Source of the DNA: UBA5072 sp041737175
Lineage (GTDB): Bacteria; Bacteroidota; Bacteroidia; Bacteroidales; UBA10428
Direction: 5' to 3'
DNA length: 64,000 bases
NCBI GenBank assembly: GCA_041737175.1
Contig: JBGSSF010000034.1
Coordinates: 124,001-188,000 of the forward strand
The position numbers were made by a program, and so were the translations under genes. The notes under the pieces were generated by a model. It ran no database searches. It was not told the DNA's origin and saw only the letters and a program-made list of their open reading frames with translations. Below are positions 42,927-54,000 of this stretch, in pieces. How positions within the stretch are numbered: the first letter of the stretch is position 1; each line of letters opens with the position of its first letter.

Positions 42927-45374
42927 ATGAAAAAGGTAAGGAATGTGTTGATCTTAACACTTGGCTTTTATTACCTGTCTGCTGCATCTTTGACGGCACA
43001 GGCACCTCAGGTTCCCCAATTGGGGAAGGCTTCCGTAAAACAGGTGGTCGCAGCAATGACGCTGGAAGAAAAGGCAAAATTAGTAGTTGGTACCGGCATG
43101 AACATGCCAGGTATGCCAGCAGGTGGTCCGGGTGCACCGGGTGGTCCGGGTGCTCCTGCTGCTGCCCCTGCCGCTGCTCCTTCACCCACGGGTCCGGTAA
43201 TCGGAGAAACCAAATCACTGGTGGACGGCGCTGCCGGAACCACATTTGGCATTCCCAGGCTTGGCATAACTCCTTCGGTAGTGGCTGATGGCCCTGCCGG
43301 TGTGCGCATCAGCCCGACACGCGATAAAGACAATAATACTTATTATTGTACTGCATTCCCGGTTGGAACCCTGTTGGCTTCCACCTGGAATACAGAGCTG
43401 GTAAATCAGGTAGGACAGGCCATGGGGAATGAAGTGCTGGAATATGGCATTGATGTGCTTTTGGGACCGGGTTTGAATATTCAGCGAAATCCGCTATGCG
43501 GAAGGAACTTTGAATATTACTCCGAAGATCCTTACATTTCAGGGAAAATAGCTGCTGCCATGATAAACGGTGTGGAATCAAATGGAGTCGGCACTTCTGT
43601 CAAGCATTTCGCAGCCAATAATGCTGAAACGAATCGAAATACGTTGAATGTCATCGCCGGTGAAAGAGCATTGCGTGAGATTTACCTCGAAGGTTTCAGG
43701 ATCGCTGTTCAGGAAGCACAACCCTGGACTGTCATGTCTTCCTACAATTATATAAATGGCCCGTATGCTTCCGAAAACCATGATCTGCTGACAAAAATAC
43801 TCAGGAATGACTGGGACTTTAAAGGTTATGTGATGACTGACTGGTTTGGCGGAAAGGATGCTGCTGCCCAGGTGGCAGCAGGGAATGATTTGCTGATGCC
43901 CGGAAATCAAAACCAGACACAGGCTATTATTAAAGCTGTTCAGGAAAATAAGCTCGATGTCAGGTTACTGGATCAGAATGTTGAAAGAATTTTGAACATA
44001 ATCCTGCAAGGTCCCCGGTATAAAGGATATAAATATTCCAATAAGCCCGATCTGAAAGCCCACGCCCAGGTTACCCGTCAGGCTGCCACAGAGGGCATGG
44101 TATTGCTGAAAAACAGCGATTCATCTCTTCCTCTGGCATCAACTGTAAAGAAACTGGCTGTTTTCGGGACTACTTCCTATGATATTATCACGGGGGGAAC
44201 AGGCAGTGGTGATGTCAATGAAGCCTACAGCGTTTCATTGGTCGAGGGACTTCAGGGCGCAGGTTACACCATTCATGAAAACCTGCAGGCCATGTATAAA
44301 GCATACCGGGATGCAGTTAAAGAGGGCAGACCCAAAAGAGAGGGCTTTATGGCCATGATGATGGGATCAGAACCTACTCCTGAGTTTGGCGTAAATGAAG
44401 GTTTGGCAACCAGCCTGGCAGTCACATCAGATGCAGCAATTATTACCATCGGCAGAAATTCAGGCGAAGGCCGCGATCGTTCCAGCGGTGAGGGTGACTT
44501 TCAGCTTACCGCTACTGAGAAGGAATTGATCAAAAATGTATCTGCAGCTTTTCAGGCAAAGGGAAAAAAGACCATAGTCATTCTGAATGTGGGCGGCGTT
44601 GTTGAAACGGCCAGTTGGAAAGACATACCTGATGCCATTTTGCTGGCATGGCAGGCCGGACAGGAAACGGGCAATTCAATAGCAGACATCCTCAGCGGCA
44701 AGGAAAATCCTTCGGGAAAATTAGCTGTGACATTTCCTGCCCGTTATGAAGATGTTCCGTCCTCGGCAACATTTCCGGGCAAAGAGCTTCCCTCCAATGA
44801 ACCCAAGGATAGCAGGCCCGGCGGATTCATGCGCGGAAGACCTGCCGAGGATACTTATACCGAGGGCATCTATGTTGGTTACCGGTATTATGAAACCTTT
44901 GGTGTGAAACCGTCCTATGAATTCGGTCATGGACTTTCCTATACTGAGTTTGGTTATAGCAACCTGAAATTAAGCTCGGCAAAATTCAACAGTAAAATGA
45001 CAATCACTGTTGATGTTAAAAACACGGGGAAGGAAGCGGGAAAAGAGGTGGCTCAGCTTTACCTGAGTGCCCCGTCCAAAAAGCTTGATAAACCCGCACT
45101 GGAATTGAAAGGATTTGCCAAAACCCGTTTATTGCAGCCCGGTGAAACACAAACACTGACTTTTGTGATCGATGCTTATAACCTGGCTTCATTCGATGCA
45201 TCCTGTTCTTCCTGGATAGCTGATGCAGGGGCTTATATGGTGAAGCTGGGTTCTTCTTCCAGGGATATCAGGCAAAGCGCCTCCTTTATGCTGGCAAAAG
45301 ACCTGACTGTGAAGAAAGAGTCGGTTGCCCTGGTTCCCCAACAAAATATCAATGAATTAAAACCTGCAAAATAA
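42927..45374 (+). CDS. GH3 beta-glucosidase/xylosidase-type enzyme with Gly-Ala-Pro insert
   Basis: 815 residues with a signal peptide (1-24, SLTAQ). Standard three-part GH3: barrel (nucleophile Asp305 in YVMTDWFGG; KHFAANNAETNR at about 226-237), alpha/beta sandwich (about 385-640) and a C-terminal FnIII domain (about 715-785). Between the first helix and ADGPAGVR there is a low-complexity Gly/Ala/Pro stretch (about 57-91: MPAGGPGAPGGPGAPAA and on), unusual in this surface loop. Acts on beta-linked oligosaccharides in the periplasm or at the surface. 7 nt upstream of a carboxylesterase gene, so both belong to one operon, suggesting an esterified substrate. Confidence 0.9.
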   Translation: MKKVRNVLILTLGFYYLSAASLTAQAPQVPQLGKASVKQVVAAMTLEEKAKLVVGTGMNMPGMPAGGPGAPGGPGAPAAAPAAAPSPTGPVIGETKSLVDGAAGTTFGIPRLGITPSVVADGPAGVRISPTRDKDNNTYYCTAFPVGTLLASTWNTELVNQVGQAMGNEVLEYGIDVLLGPGLNIQRNPLCGRNFEYYSEDPYISGKIAAAMINGVESNGVGTSVKHFAANNAETNRNTLNVIAGERALREIYLEGFRIAVQEAQPWTVMSSYNYINGPYASENHDLLTKILRNDWDFKGYVMTDWFGGKDAAAQVAAGNDLLMPGNQNQTQAIIKAVQENKLDVRLLDQNVERILNIILQGPRYKGYKYSNKPDLKAHAQVTRQAATEGMVLLKNSDSSLPLASTVKKLAVFGTTSYDIITGGTGSGDVNEAYSVSLVEGLQGAGYTIHENLQAMYKAYRDAVKEGRPKREGFMAMMMGSEPTPEFGVNEGLATSLAVTSDAAIITIGRNSGEGRDRSSGEGDFQLTATEKELIKNVSAAFQAKGKKTIVILNVGGVVETASWKDIPDAILLAWQAGQETGNSIADILSGKENPSGKLAVTFPARYEDVPSSATFPGKELPSNEPKDSRPGGFMRGRPAEDTYTEGIYVGYRYYETFGVKPSYEFGHGLSYTEFGYSNLKLSSAKFNSKMTITVDVKNTGKEAGKEVAQLYLSAPSKKLDKPALELKGFAKTRLLQPGETQTLTFVIDAYNLASFDASCSSWIADAGAYMVKLGSSSRDIRQSASFMLAKDLTVKKESVALVPQQNINELKPAK

Positions 45375-45381
45375 TACTGCC

Positions 45382-46944
45382 ATGAAACAAACGGGAATTC
45401 TGTTGACTGTCATTATGCTGGCTGCCTGTTCTTCGGCGCCTAAAAGCAAGAGCAGTATGATCATTGATATCAATGCCGTAAAAACAGAAGCCGGGCTTGT
45501 TTCAGGAGTGCCCGGAGGGGATGGAACTGTCAGGATATTCAAGGGCATCCCCTTCGCAGCGCCTCCCGTGGGTGATTTGCGGTGGAAAGCACCGGCTCCG
45601 GTACCCCACTGGGAAGGTATACGCAATTGTGAAGTTTTTCCACCCAGCGCCATGCAGTCCAGGCCGGCACCATTTGCCATGTGGAGCAAAGAGTTCATGG
45701 CACCCGAGGAATTCCTGAGCGAGGACTGCCTTTACCTGAACCTCTGGACAGCTGCTAAAACAGCGGATGAGAAACGTCCTGTCATCCTTTGGATCCATGG
45801 TGGTGCTTTCACAAGCGGATCAGGTTCAGTGCCCCTGTACGACGGCGAGGAAATGGCCAAAAAGGGTGTTGTGTTTATCACCATCAATTACCGCCTGGGA
45901 ATTTTTGGTTTTCTTGCTCACCCGGAATTAACTAGGGAATCGCCCAACAAGGTTTCCGGCAATTACGGAATCCTGGATCAGATTGCTGCCCTGCAATGGG
46001 TGAAAAACAATGTAGCCGCATTCGGAGGTGATCCCGAAAGGGTCACCATTGCCGGGCAATCAGCAGGATCATTCAGTGTCAATGCGCTTATGGTATCATC
46101 CCTGGCAAAAGGACTATTTCACAGGGCAATCGGACAGAGCGGTGCGATGTTCAGTTCGGAACTGGGACTCGGGCAAACGCTGGATGCTGCTGAGAAGTCT
46201 GGACTTAAATTCTTCGATGCATTGAAGATAAAAACCCTGGAAGAACTTCGGAAGATACCCGCTGAAGAGATGATGAAAGCAGGCGGGAGGGCCAGCTATA
46301 ATATTGATGGTTATGTCCTTCCTGAAGTGATTCCCGCATTTGAAGCCGGACTTCAGAATGATGTTCCACTTATCAGTGGGTGGAATGCCGACGACGGAGT
46401 TTCATTCGGTTCTATGCCTGGTGCAGCCAAATTTAAAGCTGATGCTGAAAAGAAATATGGTACGATGGCCCCTGAATTTTTCAGATTTTTCCCTGCCAAT
46501 TCGGATGAGGAAGCCGGGAAATCACAGAAAATATTGAACGTTCTGACTTTTGGCTGGTTGAACTATAAATGGGCCTCTATGCAAACCAAAACGGGGAAAA
46601 ACAAGGCATATTTATATTATTTTACACATGTGCCTCCCGGTGAACCCAATTACGGGGCCTTTCATTCAGCCGAATTCGGCTATGCCCTCAAGACGCTGAA
46701 ATACTGGAACAAGCCTTTTGTGTCCTGGGATCACCAGCTGGCAGAAATCATGTCGTCTTATTGGGTGAATTTCGCTGCAACAGGCAATCCCAATGGTGAC
46801 GGGCTACCGGAATGGCCGGTTTTCCAGACGGAAGATATCAAAGTAATGCAATTTGGAGAGAAGGCGGAAGCCATTGATCTGCCCATGGAAGACCAGTTGA
46901 AATTTCTGGATCGTTACCAGGGAACAACAATCACCGGAAAATAA
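45382..46944 (+). CDS. Type-B carboxylesterase (lipoprotein)
   Basis: 520 residues. Lipoprotein signal with Cys16 (IMLAACSS). Alpha/beta-hydrolase of the carboxylesterase-B family: oxyanion loop HGGAF (140-144), SEDCLYLNLW signature (113-122), nucleophile Ser227 in GQSAG, acidic residue in WNADDG (Asp337 or Asp338, where Glu is more usual), His428 in GAFHSAE. It cleaves carboxylic esters; beside a GH3 gene (7 nt) it may remove acyl or feruloyl groups from glycans. Probably periplasmic. Specificity unknown. Confidence 0.88.
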   Translation: MKQTGILLTVIMLAACSSAPKSKSSMIIDINAVKTEAGLVSGVPGGDGTVRIFKGIPFAAPPVGDLRWKAPAPVPHWEGIRNCEVFPPSAMQSRPAPFAMWSKEFMAPEEFLSEDCLYLNLWTAAKTADEKRPVILWIHGGAFTSGSGSVPLYDGEEMAKKGVVFITINYRLGIFGFLAHPELTRESPNKVSGNYGILDQIAALQWVKNNVAAFGGDPERVTIAGQSAGSFSVNALMVSSLAKGLFHRAIGQSGAMFSSELGLGQTLDAAEKSGLKFFDALKIKTLEELRKIPAEEMMKAGGRASYNIDGYVLPEVIPAFEAGLQNDVPLISGWNADDGVSFGSMPGAAKFKADAEKKYGTMAPEFFRFFPANSDEEAGKSQKILNVLTFGWLNYKWASMQTKTGKNKAYLYYFTHVPPGEPNYGAFHSAEFGYALKTLKYWNKPFVSWDHQLAEIMSSYWVNFAATGNPNGDGLPEWPVFQTEDIKVMQFGEKAEAIDLPMEDQLKFLDRYQGTTITGK

Positions 46945-46968
46945 AGATTGTGCTGCCGGACAAACCCA

Positions 46969-48330
46969 CTACTCGGAGTCTTCCTTTTCCCTGCGGGCCT
47001 CCAGTTCTGTTTTTATCAGATCGGTGGTTTTTGCATCAATATTGTAAAAATACATGAATATGGCACAGGACATGTACAGAACACCAGGAATAACTGAAAC
47101 CAGCAATTTGATACCGGTAATCGAGGTTTCTGTCTGCACGGCATTGGCCACATAATTGAACATTGAAAGTATTACACCGACCAATGCGGCCCCAATTCCC
47201 CATCCTGCTTTTTGAGCAAATACGGCTGCCGAGAAATACAGTCCAGTTGCCCTGCGCCCGGTTTTCCATTCACCGTAATCAGCTGAATCGGCTATCATTG
47301 TCCATAATAACGGAACTGCCGGCGCATACGCCATTTTAGCCAAAATATTAAACACATATATTGTAACAATATTCTGTGCTGTAGGAATATAAATGGCTAT
47401 AAAGAATATTCCTGAAATAATTGAACTGGCTATAAAAACATTCCTGTTGCCGAATTTTTTGGCCAAAGGTTTTGAGAATGGCAGGGCAACAATCAAAGCC
47501 ACTGTTCCGATTACATTAAATAACTGCACATTTTCTTCATTACCAATATAGTATTTAAAGTAATAAACCACAGCCGCATTTTGAATCGCAAACATTACAA
47601 AAGATACTATGCCGACAATGGCTAAAATAATCCAGGCCCTGTTGGTAAAGAGATTTTTTAAATCGGCACCAAGAGAATTAACCTGTGATTTCGGGGGATG
47701 CACTTTCTCCTTTGTGGCTTTGAAAGTTATAAAGAAGAATACCAGACTCAGGCCGGCAAATAATACCACCGTATATTGGAAACCCTGAGCTTTGTCGCCA
47801 CCTCCAAAGAATTTTGCCAAAGTAAGAGCGAGCCCGGTAACAATAAATTGTCCGGCAAAACCAGCAATAAACCTATATGTGTTTAACCCGGCCCGTTCGT
47901 ATGAGTCGTTGGTCATTACTGCGCCTAATGCGGAATAGGGCAAGTTTACCGAGGCATATGCGGTCATTAACAAAATATAGGTTGCTGCGGCATATATGAT
48001 CTTTCCTGCTTCACCAAAATTTGGTGTTGTGAAAGTCAAAATAGCCAAAACTGCATAGGGTACTGCTCCAAATAAGATATATGGCCTGAATTTCCCCCAC
48101 TTTGTATTGGTACGGTCGGATACGATACCAATAACAGGATCGATAGCCATATCCCAGAACCGGGCTATGAGCATAATTGTCCCGGCTGCAATTGCTGAAA
48201 TTCCATAAACATCGGTATAAAAAAACATGAGCCAGAAACCCACCATATCCCAAACAAAATGAGATGCGGTGTCTCCCAAACCATATCCTAATTTTTCTTT
48301 GAATGTCAATGACGAATTAATACTGTTCAT
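46969..48330 (-). CDS. GPH-family sugar:cation symporter (MelB/XynB-type MFS)
   Basis: 453 residues, about 12 membrane helices. The GPH signature is clear: GYGLGDTASHFVWDM near the N-terminus and RFWDMAIDPVIGIVSDRTNTKWGKFRPYIL between helices 2 and 3 (cation-site Asp and family loop); the mid-protein YGEWKTGRRATGLYFSA also fits. It imports di- or oligosaccharides or glycosides with H+ or Na+. Convergent with the carboxylesterase (24 nt) and divergent to the sugar porter (211 bp). It may supply the cytoplasmic 1141-residue enzyme or other pathways. Confidence 0.9.
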   Translation of the reverse strand: MNSINSSLTFKEKLGYGLGDTASHFVWDMVGFWLMFFYTDVYGISAIAAGTIMLIARFWDMAIDPVIGIVSDRTNTKWGKFRPYILFGAVPYAVLAILTFTTPNFGEAGKIIYAAATYILLMTAYASVNLPYSALGAVMTNDSYERAGLNTYRFIAGFAGQFIVTGLALTLAKFFGGGDKAQGFQYTVVLFAGLSLVFFFITFKATKEKVHPPKSQVNSLGADLKNLFTNRAWIILAIVGIVSFVMFAIQNAAVVYYFKYYIGNEENVQLFNVIGTVALIVALPFSKPLAKKFGNRNVFIASSIISGIFFIAIYIPTAQNIVTIYVFNILAKMAYAPAVPLLWTMIADSADYGEWKTGRRATGLYFSAAVFAQKAGWGIGAALVGVILSMFNYVANAVQTETSITGIKLLVSVIPGVLYMSCAIFMYFYNIDAKTTDLIKTELEARREKEDSE

Positions 48331-48541
48331 AACATCGGGGGGTGTTAAAATGGTTTATGAATATTGACAATTACAATTTTTTTTTGCATTAATAGGGCTA
48401 ATTGCACAGCAATATACATAAATATCCCGAAAAGAAAATGCTCCTTACTATAAATTCTATAATTGAGAATAAACGAATGATACGGATTTTTTAATAAATT
48501 GCTATCCATAATTAATTTTTTACACCTAAAATTAATGTAAA

Positions 48542-50119
48542 ATGAAGAAGCAAAATGTTTTTATAATTCTGATTTCATTAATCGTAGCTCTCGGAGGATT
48601 TCTCCTGGGTTTTGACAGTGCAGTTATTTCCGGGGCGGTCCCTTTTTACAGGAATGTGTTTGGATTAGAAAGTGGTTCTTTATTGCTGGGTCTCTCAGTT
48701 TCTGCCATCATCTTTGGCGCTATGGGCGGAAATTTTATCGGGGGAATTCTGGCTGATATTTATGGCCGAAAGTTGGTGCTTATTATGACTGCCGCTCTCT
48801 TTACATTTTGTGCCCTGGCTACTTCTTTAACCAGTAATCTTGCTTTTTTTATCATTGCCAGAATAATAGGAGGCTTGGGGGTTGGCATGTCAATCCTGGT
48901 CGCCCCGATGTACATTGCTGAAATTGCACCACGCGAAAAAAGGGGAACTTTGGTATCAATAAATCAGTTAAATATTGTATTGGGTATTTCGGTTGCCTAT
49001 TTCTCCAATTATTTTATTTTACAGAAAGTTACCGATCCAAATCTGAACTGGAGATGGATGTTGGGAATCGGTGCTATACCTGCAGTACTCTATTTCCTGT
49101 TGTTGTATTTTATTCCACAGAGTCCCCGCTGGCTGGCATTGAAAAACAGGGATGAAGAGGCAAAGAGGACTTTGGTCAGTATTGGAGGTGAGGAATATGC
49201 AACACAGGTATTCAAAGAAATAAAAGAAAATATCGGGAAATCTGAAAAACATTCCGGCATCAGCTTTCGCGAAGTGTTTACGAAGAAAATGACCCTAATA
49301 TTGATTATTGGGCTTGGTATTGCATTCTTTCAACAAATTACAGGGATAAATGCTATTTTTTATTACGCACCTATGATCTTCGGGATGGCTGGTGGTGGTC
49401 AGGATGCGGCATTTGCCCAGGCCATAATATTAGGATTGACAAATGTAGTATTCACGGTTGTTGCCATGTTTCTGATTGACAGGTTGGGCAGAAAGCCCCT
49501 TTTGATTATTGGGTCAATCGGGATTATGATATCCCTTTCGATCGCTGGATTTGCATTTAAATCAGCTAAGTATAGCATTTCAGATCAAGGACTTGTGAAG
49601 ATTATGCAGGAAGCTGCTAAAAACAAGGAAAGTGAACCGGCAGATCTTACAGTTTTGGAAAGTGGATTGAGAAATCTTACAAACACATCTTTCGATAAAG
49701 AATTGACTTTTTTTCAAGATGTCAAAAAAGAAATTGGCGCCAAGAATTATAACAATTTTAAATCGGTTATCCTGGAAAACTCTATATCAATGAATGCTAT
49801 TCTTGTATTAATTGGATTGATTTTATATGTTGCCTCATTTGCTATTTCTCTTGGACCAGTGATGTGGACTTTGCTTTCGGAGATATTTCCCAACAAGATG
49901 AGGGGAGTTATGATCTCAATAGTCGGTACATGGAACTCTGTAGTTAGTTTCTCCGTTGCTACGGTTTTTCCTAAAGAACTTGAGGTTATCGGTTCAGGTT
50001 ATACTTTTCTGATTTATGCTTTTTTAGGATTTCTAACCCTGTTATTTGTTTTGAAATTTGTGCCTGAAACAAAGGGTAAATCATTGGAAGAACTCGAGAC
50101 CATTTTGGTGAGACAATAG
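48542..50119 (+). CDS. Sugar-porter MFS transporter (XylE-like) with large extracytoplasmic insertion
   Basis: 525 residues, 12 membrane helices. Sugar-porter motifs: GFDSAVISGA (helix 1), DIYGRK loop (about 72-77), RIIGGLGVGM (107-116), PREKRG (130-135), PQSPRW (192-197), FQQITGINAIFYYAP (263-277), DRLGRK (313-318) and PETKGKSLEE near the end. A charged segment of about 75 residues (about 341-415) lies between helices 9 and 10, on the outer side; most sugar porters have only a short loop there. First gene of a same-strand run with a mutarotase-like protein, the 1141-residue enzyme and the ModE-like regulator. Imports a monosaccharide or small sugar with H+. Confidence 0.9.
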   Translation: MKKQNVFIILISLIVALGGFLLGFDSAVISGAVPFYRNVFGLESGSLLLGLSVSAIIFGAMGGNFIGGILADIYGRKLVLIMTAALFTFCALATSLTSNLAFFIIARIIGGLGVGMSILVAPMYIAEIAPREKRGTLVSINQLNIVLGISVAYFSNYFILQKVTDPNLNWRWMLGIGAIPAVLYFLLLYFIPQSPRWLALKNRDEEAKRTLVSIGGEEYATQVFKEIKENIGKSEKHSGISFREVFTKKMTLILIIGLGIAFFQQITGINAIFYYAPMIFGMAGGGQDAAFAQAIILGLTNVVFTVVAMFLIDRLGRKPLLIIGSIGIMISLSIAGFAFKSAKYSISDQGLVKIMQEAAKNKESEPADLTVLESGLRNLTNTSFDKELTFFQDVKKEIGAKNYNNFKSVILENSISMNAILVLIGLILYVASFAISLGPVMWTLLSEIFPNKMRGVMISIVGTWNSVVSFSVATVFPKELEVIGSGYTFLIYAFLGFLTLLFVLKFVPETKGKSLEELETILVRQ

Positions 50120-50137
50120 CGAATTCTAAAGAACACT

Positions 50138-51046
50138 ATGGCAATAGTTTTAAAGAACAGTATTCTTTGCCTGACTATTGAAGAACCAGGTCAGGTTTAT
50201 AGTAATTCACGGTTCGATTGGACTGGAAATATTTCTCAGGTTTTATTTGAGAACAAATTTATTTTCTGTTCGGTAGAGACAGCCAAAGGATTTGATCTTA
50301 AACGGCATGGTCAGGGTTTGTATAACGAATTTGGAATAACCAAACCGATAGGATACGAAGATTGTTTCGTGGGTGAGAAATTCCCTAAAATAGGCGTTGG
50401 ACTGCTAACCAGAAAAAGTAACGATGCCTATCATTTTCTTGAAGCATACGAGATAGATCCTTTTGAAATTCAAATAGAAAAGGGAGAGGAATGGATAAAG
50501 TATACGGTTTTTCCAAAAGATTGCAGAGGGTACAGTACAAAACTAATCAAGAAGATCAAACTCTCCGGTAATTCATTTACCCTTGATTATGAGTTGGAAA
50601 ATACAGGAACAAGGAAAATACAAACGAATGAATACTGTCATAATTTTATGGCCGTTAACAGGTCGGATATTAATGAACACTATACGCTTAGGGTGCCATG
50701 CAAAATAATTAAACCGTCATTTATGTTCGAAGCATTAAACCCTGAGAATGCCGTTGTGCTGAATGCAAACTCTGTAAATTTTAAATTCTCACCTGAAAAA
50801 GATTTTTTCTTTAGCCCTTTGACTGAATTTCAATCGGAAAATGGGGAATGGGAAATTACCCATGACGGCATGGGTATCGGAATGAAAGAAAGTACCGATT
50901 TCGTGCCTGAAATGATGAATGTATGGGGATGCAAACATGTACTCAGTCCGGAATTGTTCATTGGCATCGATCTGGATCCCGGACATAAACTAAAATGGCG
51001 GAGAACCTACAAGTTCTATTATCTATTGCCGGATAGGCAACTGTGA
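50138..51046 (+). CDS. Aldose 1-epimerase-like (galactose mutarotase fold) protein
   Basis: 302 residues, no signal peptide. A mutarotase-like beta-supersandwich: LLTRKSNDAYHFLEAYEI, conserved TNEYCHNFMAVN with a His (about 169), and a C-terminal region LSPELFIGIDLDPGHKLKWRRTYKFY. It differs from GalM and DUF4432 and lacks the canonical NHLHGG. Sits 18 nt after the transporter and 27 nt before the large enzyme, so it probably prepares the anomer used by that enzyme. Exact activity unknown. Confidence 0.7.
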   Translation: MAIVLKNSILCLTIEEPGQVYSNSRFDWTGNISQVLFENKFIFCSVETAKGFDLKRHGQGLYNEFGITKPIGYEDCFVGEKFPKIGVGLLTRKSNDAYHFLEAYEIDPFEIQIEKGEEWIKYTVFPKDCRGYSTKLIKKIKLSGNSFTLDYELENTGTRKIQTNEYCHNFMAVNRSDINEHYTLRVPCKIIKPSFMFEALNPENAVVLNANSVNFKFSPEKDFFFSPLTEFQSENGEWEITHDGMGIGMKESTDFVPEMMNVWGCKHVLSPELFIGIDLDPGHKLKWRRTYKFYYLLPDRQL

Positions 51047-51073
51047 AATAATTAACCAATAATACGGAACCTG

Positions 51074-54000
51074 ATGGCTGAAAATAAATTATTGATCGGT
51101 AAGAATGTATTCCAAACATGGGACAAAGAAGTCAAAGGTAAATTTGTGACAATTGATGGGGAAGATTTCTATGAAATCAGGAATTTTGACTCGATGTTGC
51201 CTTTTTTTATGAGTCTTGCAAGCGATTCTGACCACTGGATGTTTATTTCCAGCACCGGTGGTTTGTCAGCAGGAAGGATCAACCCCGAAAGCGCACTTTT
51301 CCCGTATTATACAGATGATAAACTTCAGGAATCAGCAGAGACAACCGGGAGCAAATCAATTTTCAGGGTATTGTCAGAAGATAAAGAATATTTATGGGAG
51401 CCTTTTTCTGAGAGGTATGACGGTGTGTACAAAACCGAAAGGAACCTGTATAAAAATACTTGCGGCAATAAGCTCATTTTCGAAGAAAACAACCTCGATT
51501 TGGGATTGTCCTTTCGGTATGGCTGGATGAACTCTGATCATTTCGGTTGGATCAGGAAAAGTATCCTGGTGAACAAATCGGTGACATCAGTCAGGGTGGA
51601 ACTAATGGATGGCCTGCAAAACCTGTTGCCATATGGAGTTGAGAGGTTTATGCAAAATCAGTTTTCCACCTTGCTCGACGGTTATAAAAAATCCGAGCTT
51701 GTGAAGGAATATTCGCTCGGATTGTTCCGGCTCGAATCTATTCCTGTTGATAAAGCCGAACCAAGCGAAGCACTAAAGGTTACAACTGTTTGGACTTGCG
51801 GCCTCGAAAAAAATATTTTTCTGTTAAGTTCAAGACAACTGGGACAGTTCAGAAAGGGAAAAAAAGTTGTTGAAGAGCAGGAATCAAAAGGAGTGAAAGG
51901 GGCATTCTTTGCAAACGCCAAAATTAAACTTAATGCCGGCGAAAGCAAGGTATGGTATTTTGCTGCCGAGGTCAACCAGGATTCGGTGAAAGTGAATAAC
52001 CTGATTGATTTTTTGTCCAGGACCAAGGATAAAATGGATGCGTTAGAAAAGAATATTCAGGAAGGCACCCTTAACCTGAAAGTTATTGTTGCCGATGCAG
52101 ATGGTATTCAGAATTCATCCGACAAACTTGTGGTTTCAAGACACTTTTCGAATGTTTTGTTCAATGTCATGCGGGGGGGCATATTCAGCGAGGGTTATTC
52201 AATTGATAAAAGTGATTTCCTCAAGCATGTCAAACACTTTAATAAACAAGTGCTGGAAGGGCACCGAAAACTCTTCGATCAGTTACCTGACACCCTCAAA
52301 TATGAAGAGCTCGATAAAATAATAACCAAAGAGGGTGATGAAGATCTTCATCGTCTGTTTCTTGAATATCTGCCGCTTACCTTCAGCCGAAGGCATGGCG
52401 ATCCAAGCCGCCCGTGGAACCTTTTTTCAATAAACATTAAAGATGTAAGCGGCAATAAGCTGCTATATTACCAGGGTAATTGGCGCGATATTTTCCAGAA
52501 TTGGGAGGCATTGGCATTGTCTTATCCCGGTTATATAAGCGGTATGATCGCCAAGTTCGTGAATGCTTCATCGGCCGATGGATACAATCCGTATCGTGTA
52601 ACCCGCGATGGAATAGACTGGGAAGTGCCTGAACCAGGTAATCCGTTCTCAAATATCGGCTATTGGGGCGATCATCAGATAATTTATCTGCTAAAATTGC
52701 TGGAGGTATCGGAGAAATATTTTCCGGGACATCTTAATTCATGGCTGGTCAAGGATATGTTTGCATATGCCAATATTCCTTACCGGATTAAATCCTATCA
52801 GGAGATTGTTGATAACCCGCATGATTCTATTGACTTTGATTTTGATGCACATCATAAAATAGATGAAGATGTGGCCCGGATAGGAGCCGATGGCAAATTA
52901 CTTCTTGATAAATCGGGTTTGGTATTTAAGGTTAATCTTACCGAAAAAATTCTGGCCCCGCTGTTATCCAAGCTTAGCAATTTTATTCCCGAGGCGGGCA
53001 TTTGGATGAATACCTTGCGTCCCGAATGGAACGATGCCAACAATGCACTGGTCGGGTATGGAGTATCCATGGTTACACTCTATTATATGAGGCGGTTCAT
53101 TCATTTTATTGCCGGGTTGTTGTCGGCATTTTCTCATACAAGCCTTGAGATTACAGAGGAAATGGCAGACTTTCTTTCGGCAATTGATGATGCCCTGAAA
53201 GACCATGAATCATTGCTCAACGAGGGATTCAATGACACGCAGCGTAAGCTGTTGGCAGATCGACTTGGCAATGCAGGAAGTGAATTCAGAGCTAAAGCAT
53301 ACAAGGGATTCTCCGGTAAAAAGGCATCTGTAAAGAAGCAGTACCTCATTAAATTTCTCAAAACAGCACAAGCTTTTATAGATCAGAGTATTGCTGCAAA
53401 TAAAAGAACCGATAAACTCTACAATGCTTATAATCTATTGACTATCGGCGACAACGGCTTTTCAATCAGGCATTTGTATGAGATGCTTGAAGGACAGGTT
53501 TCAGTGCTGAGTTCCGGCAAACTTTCACCCGAAGAGTCGCTGGAAGTGCTCGATACCTTGAGAAATAGCAAGTTGTACCGTGCGGATCAGGAAAGCTATA
53601 TTCTGTATCCGGACAAGAGATTGCCATGGTTTCTTGAAAAGAATATAGTACCCCCTGAAGATGTTAAGAGAATTCCACTGTTGTCGAAATTGATTGAAAT
53701 GGGCGATACAAGTATAATTGCCAGGGATACCAGGGGCCAGTACCATTTTAATGGTACATTCAATAATGCAGGTTTTCTGAAAAAAGCCTTGCAGAAGCTG
53801 ACTGATAGTGCAGTTGTAAAAGTTATGCCGGCGGAGATGAAACAGGTAATGGCGGTATATGAGAAAATATTTGATCATCAATCTTTTACTGGTAGGTCAG
53901 GTACTTTCTACAAGTATGAAGGGCTTGGTTCGATATACTGGCATATGGTTTCAAAGCTATTGCTCGCGGTTGGTGAAAACATTGAACTAGCCAGAAAAGG

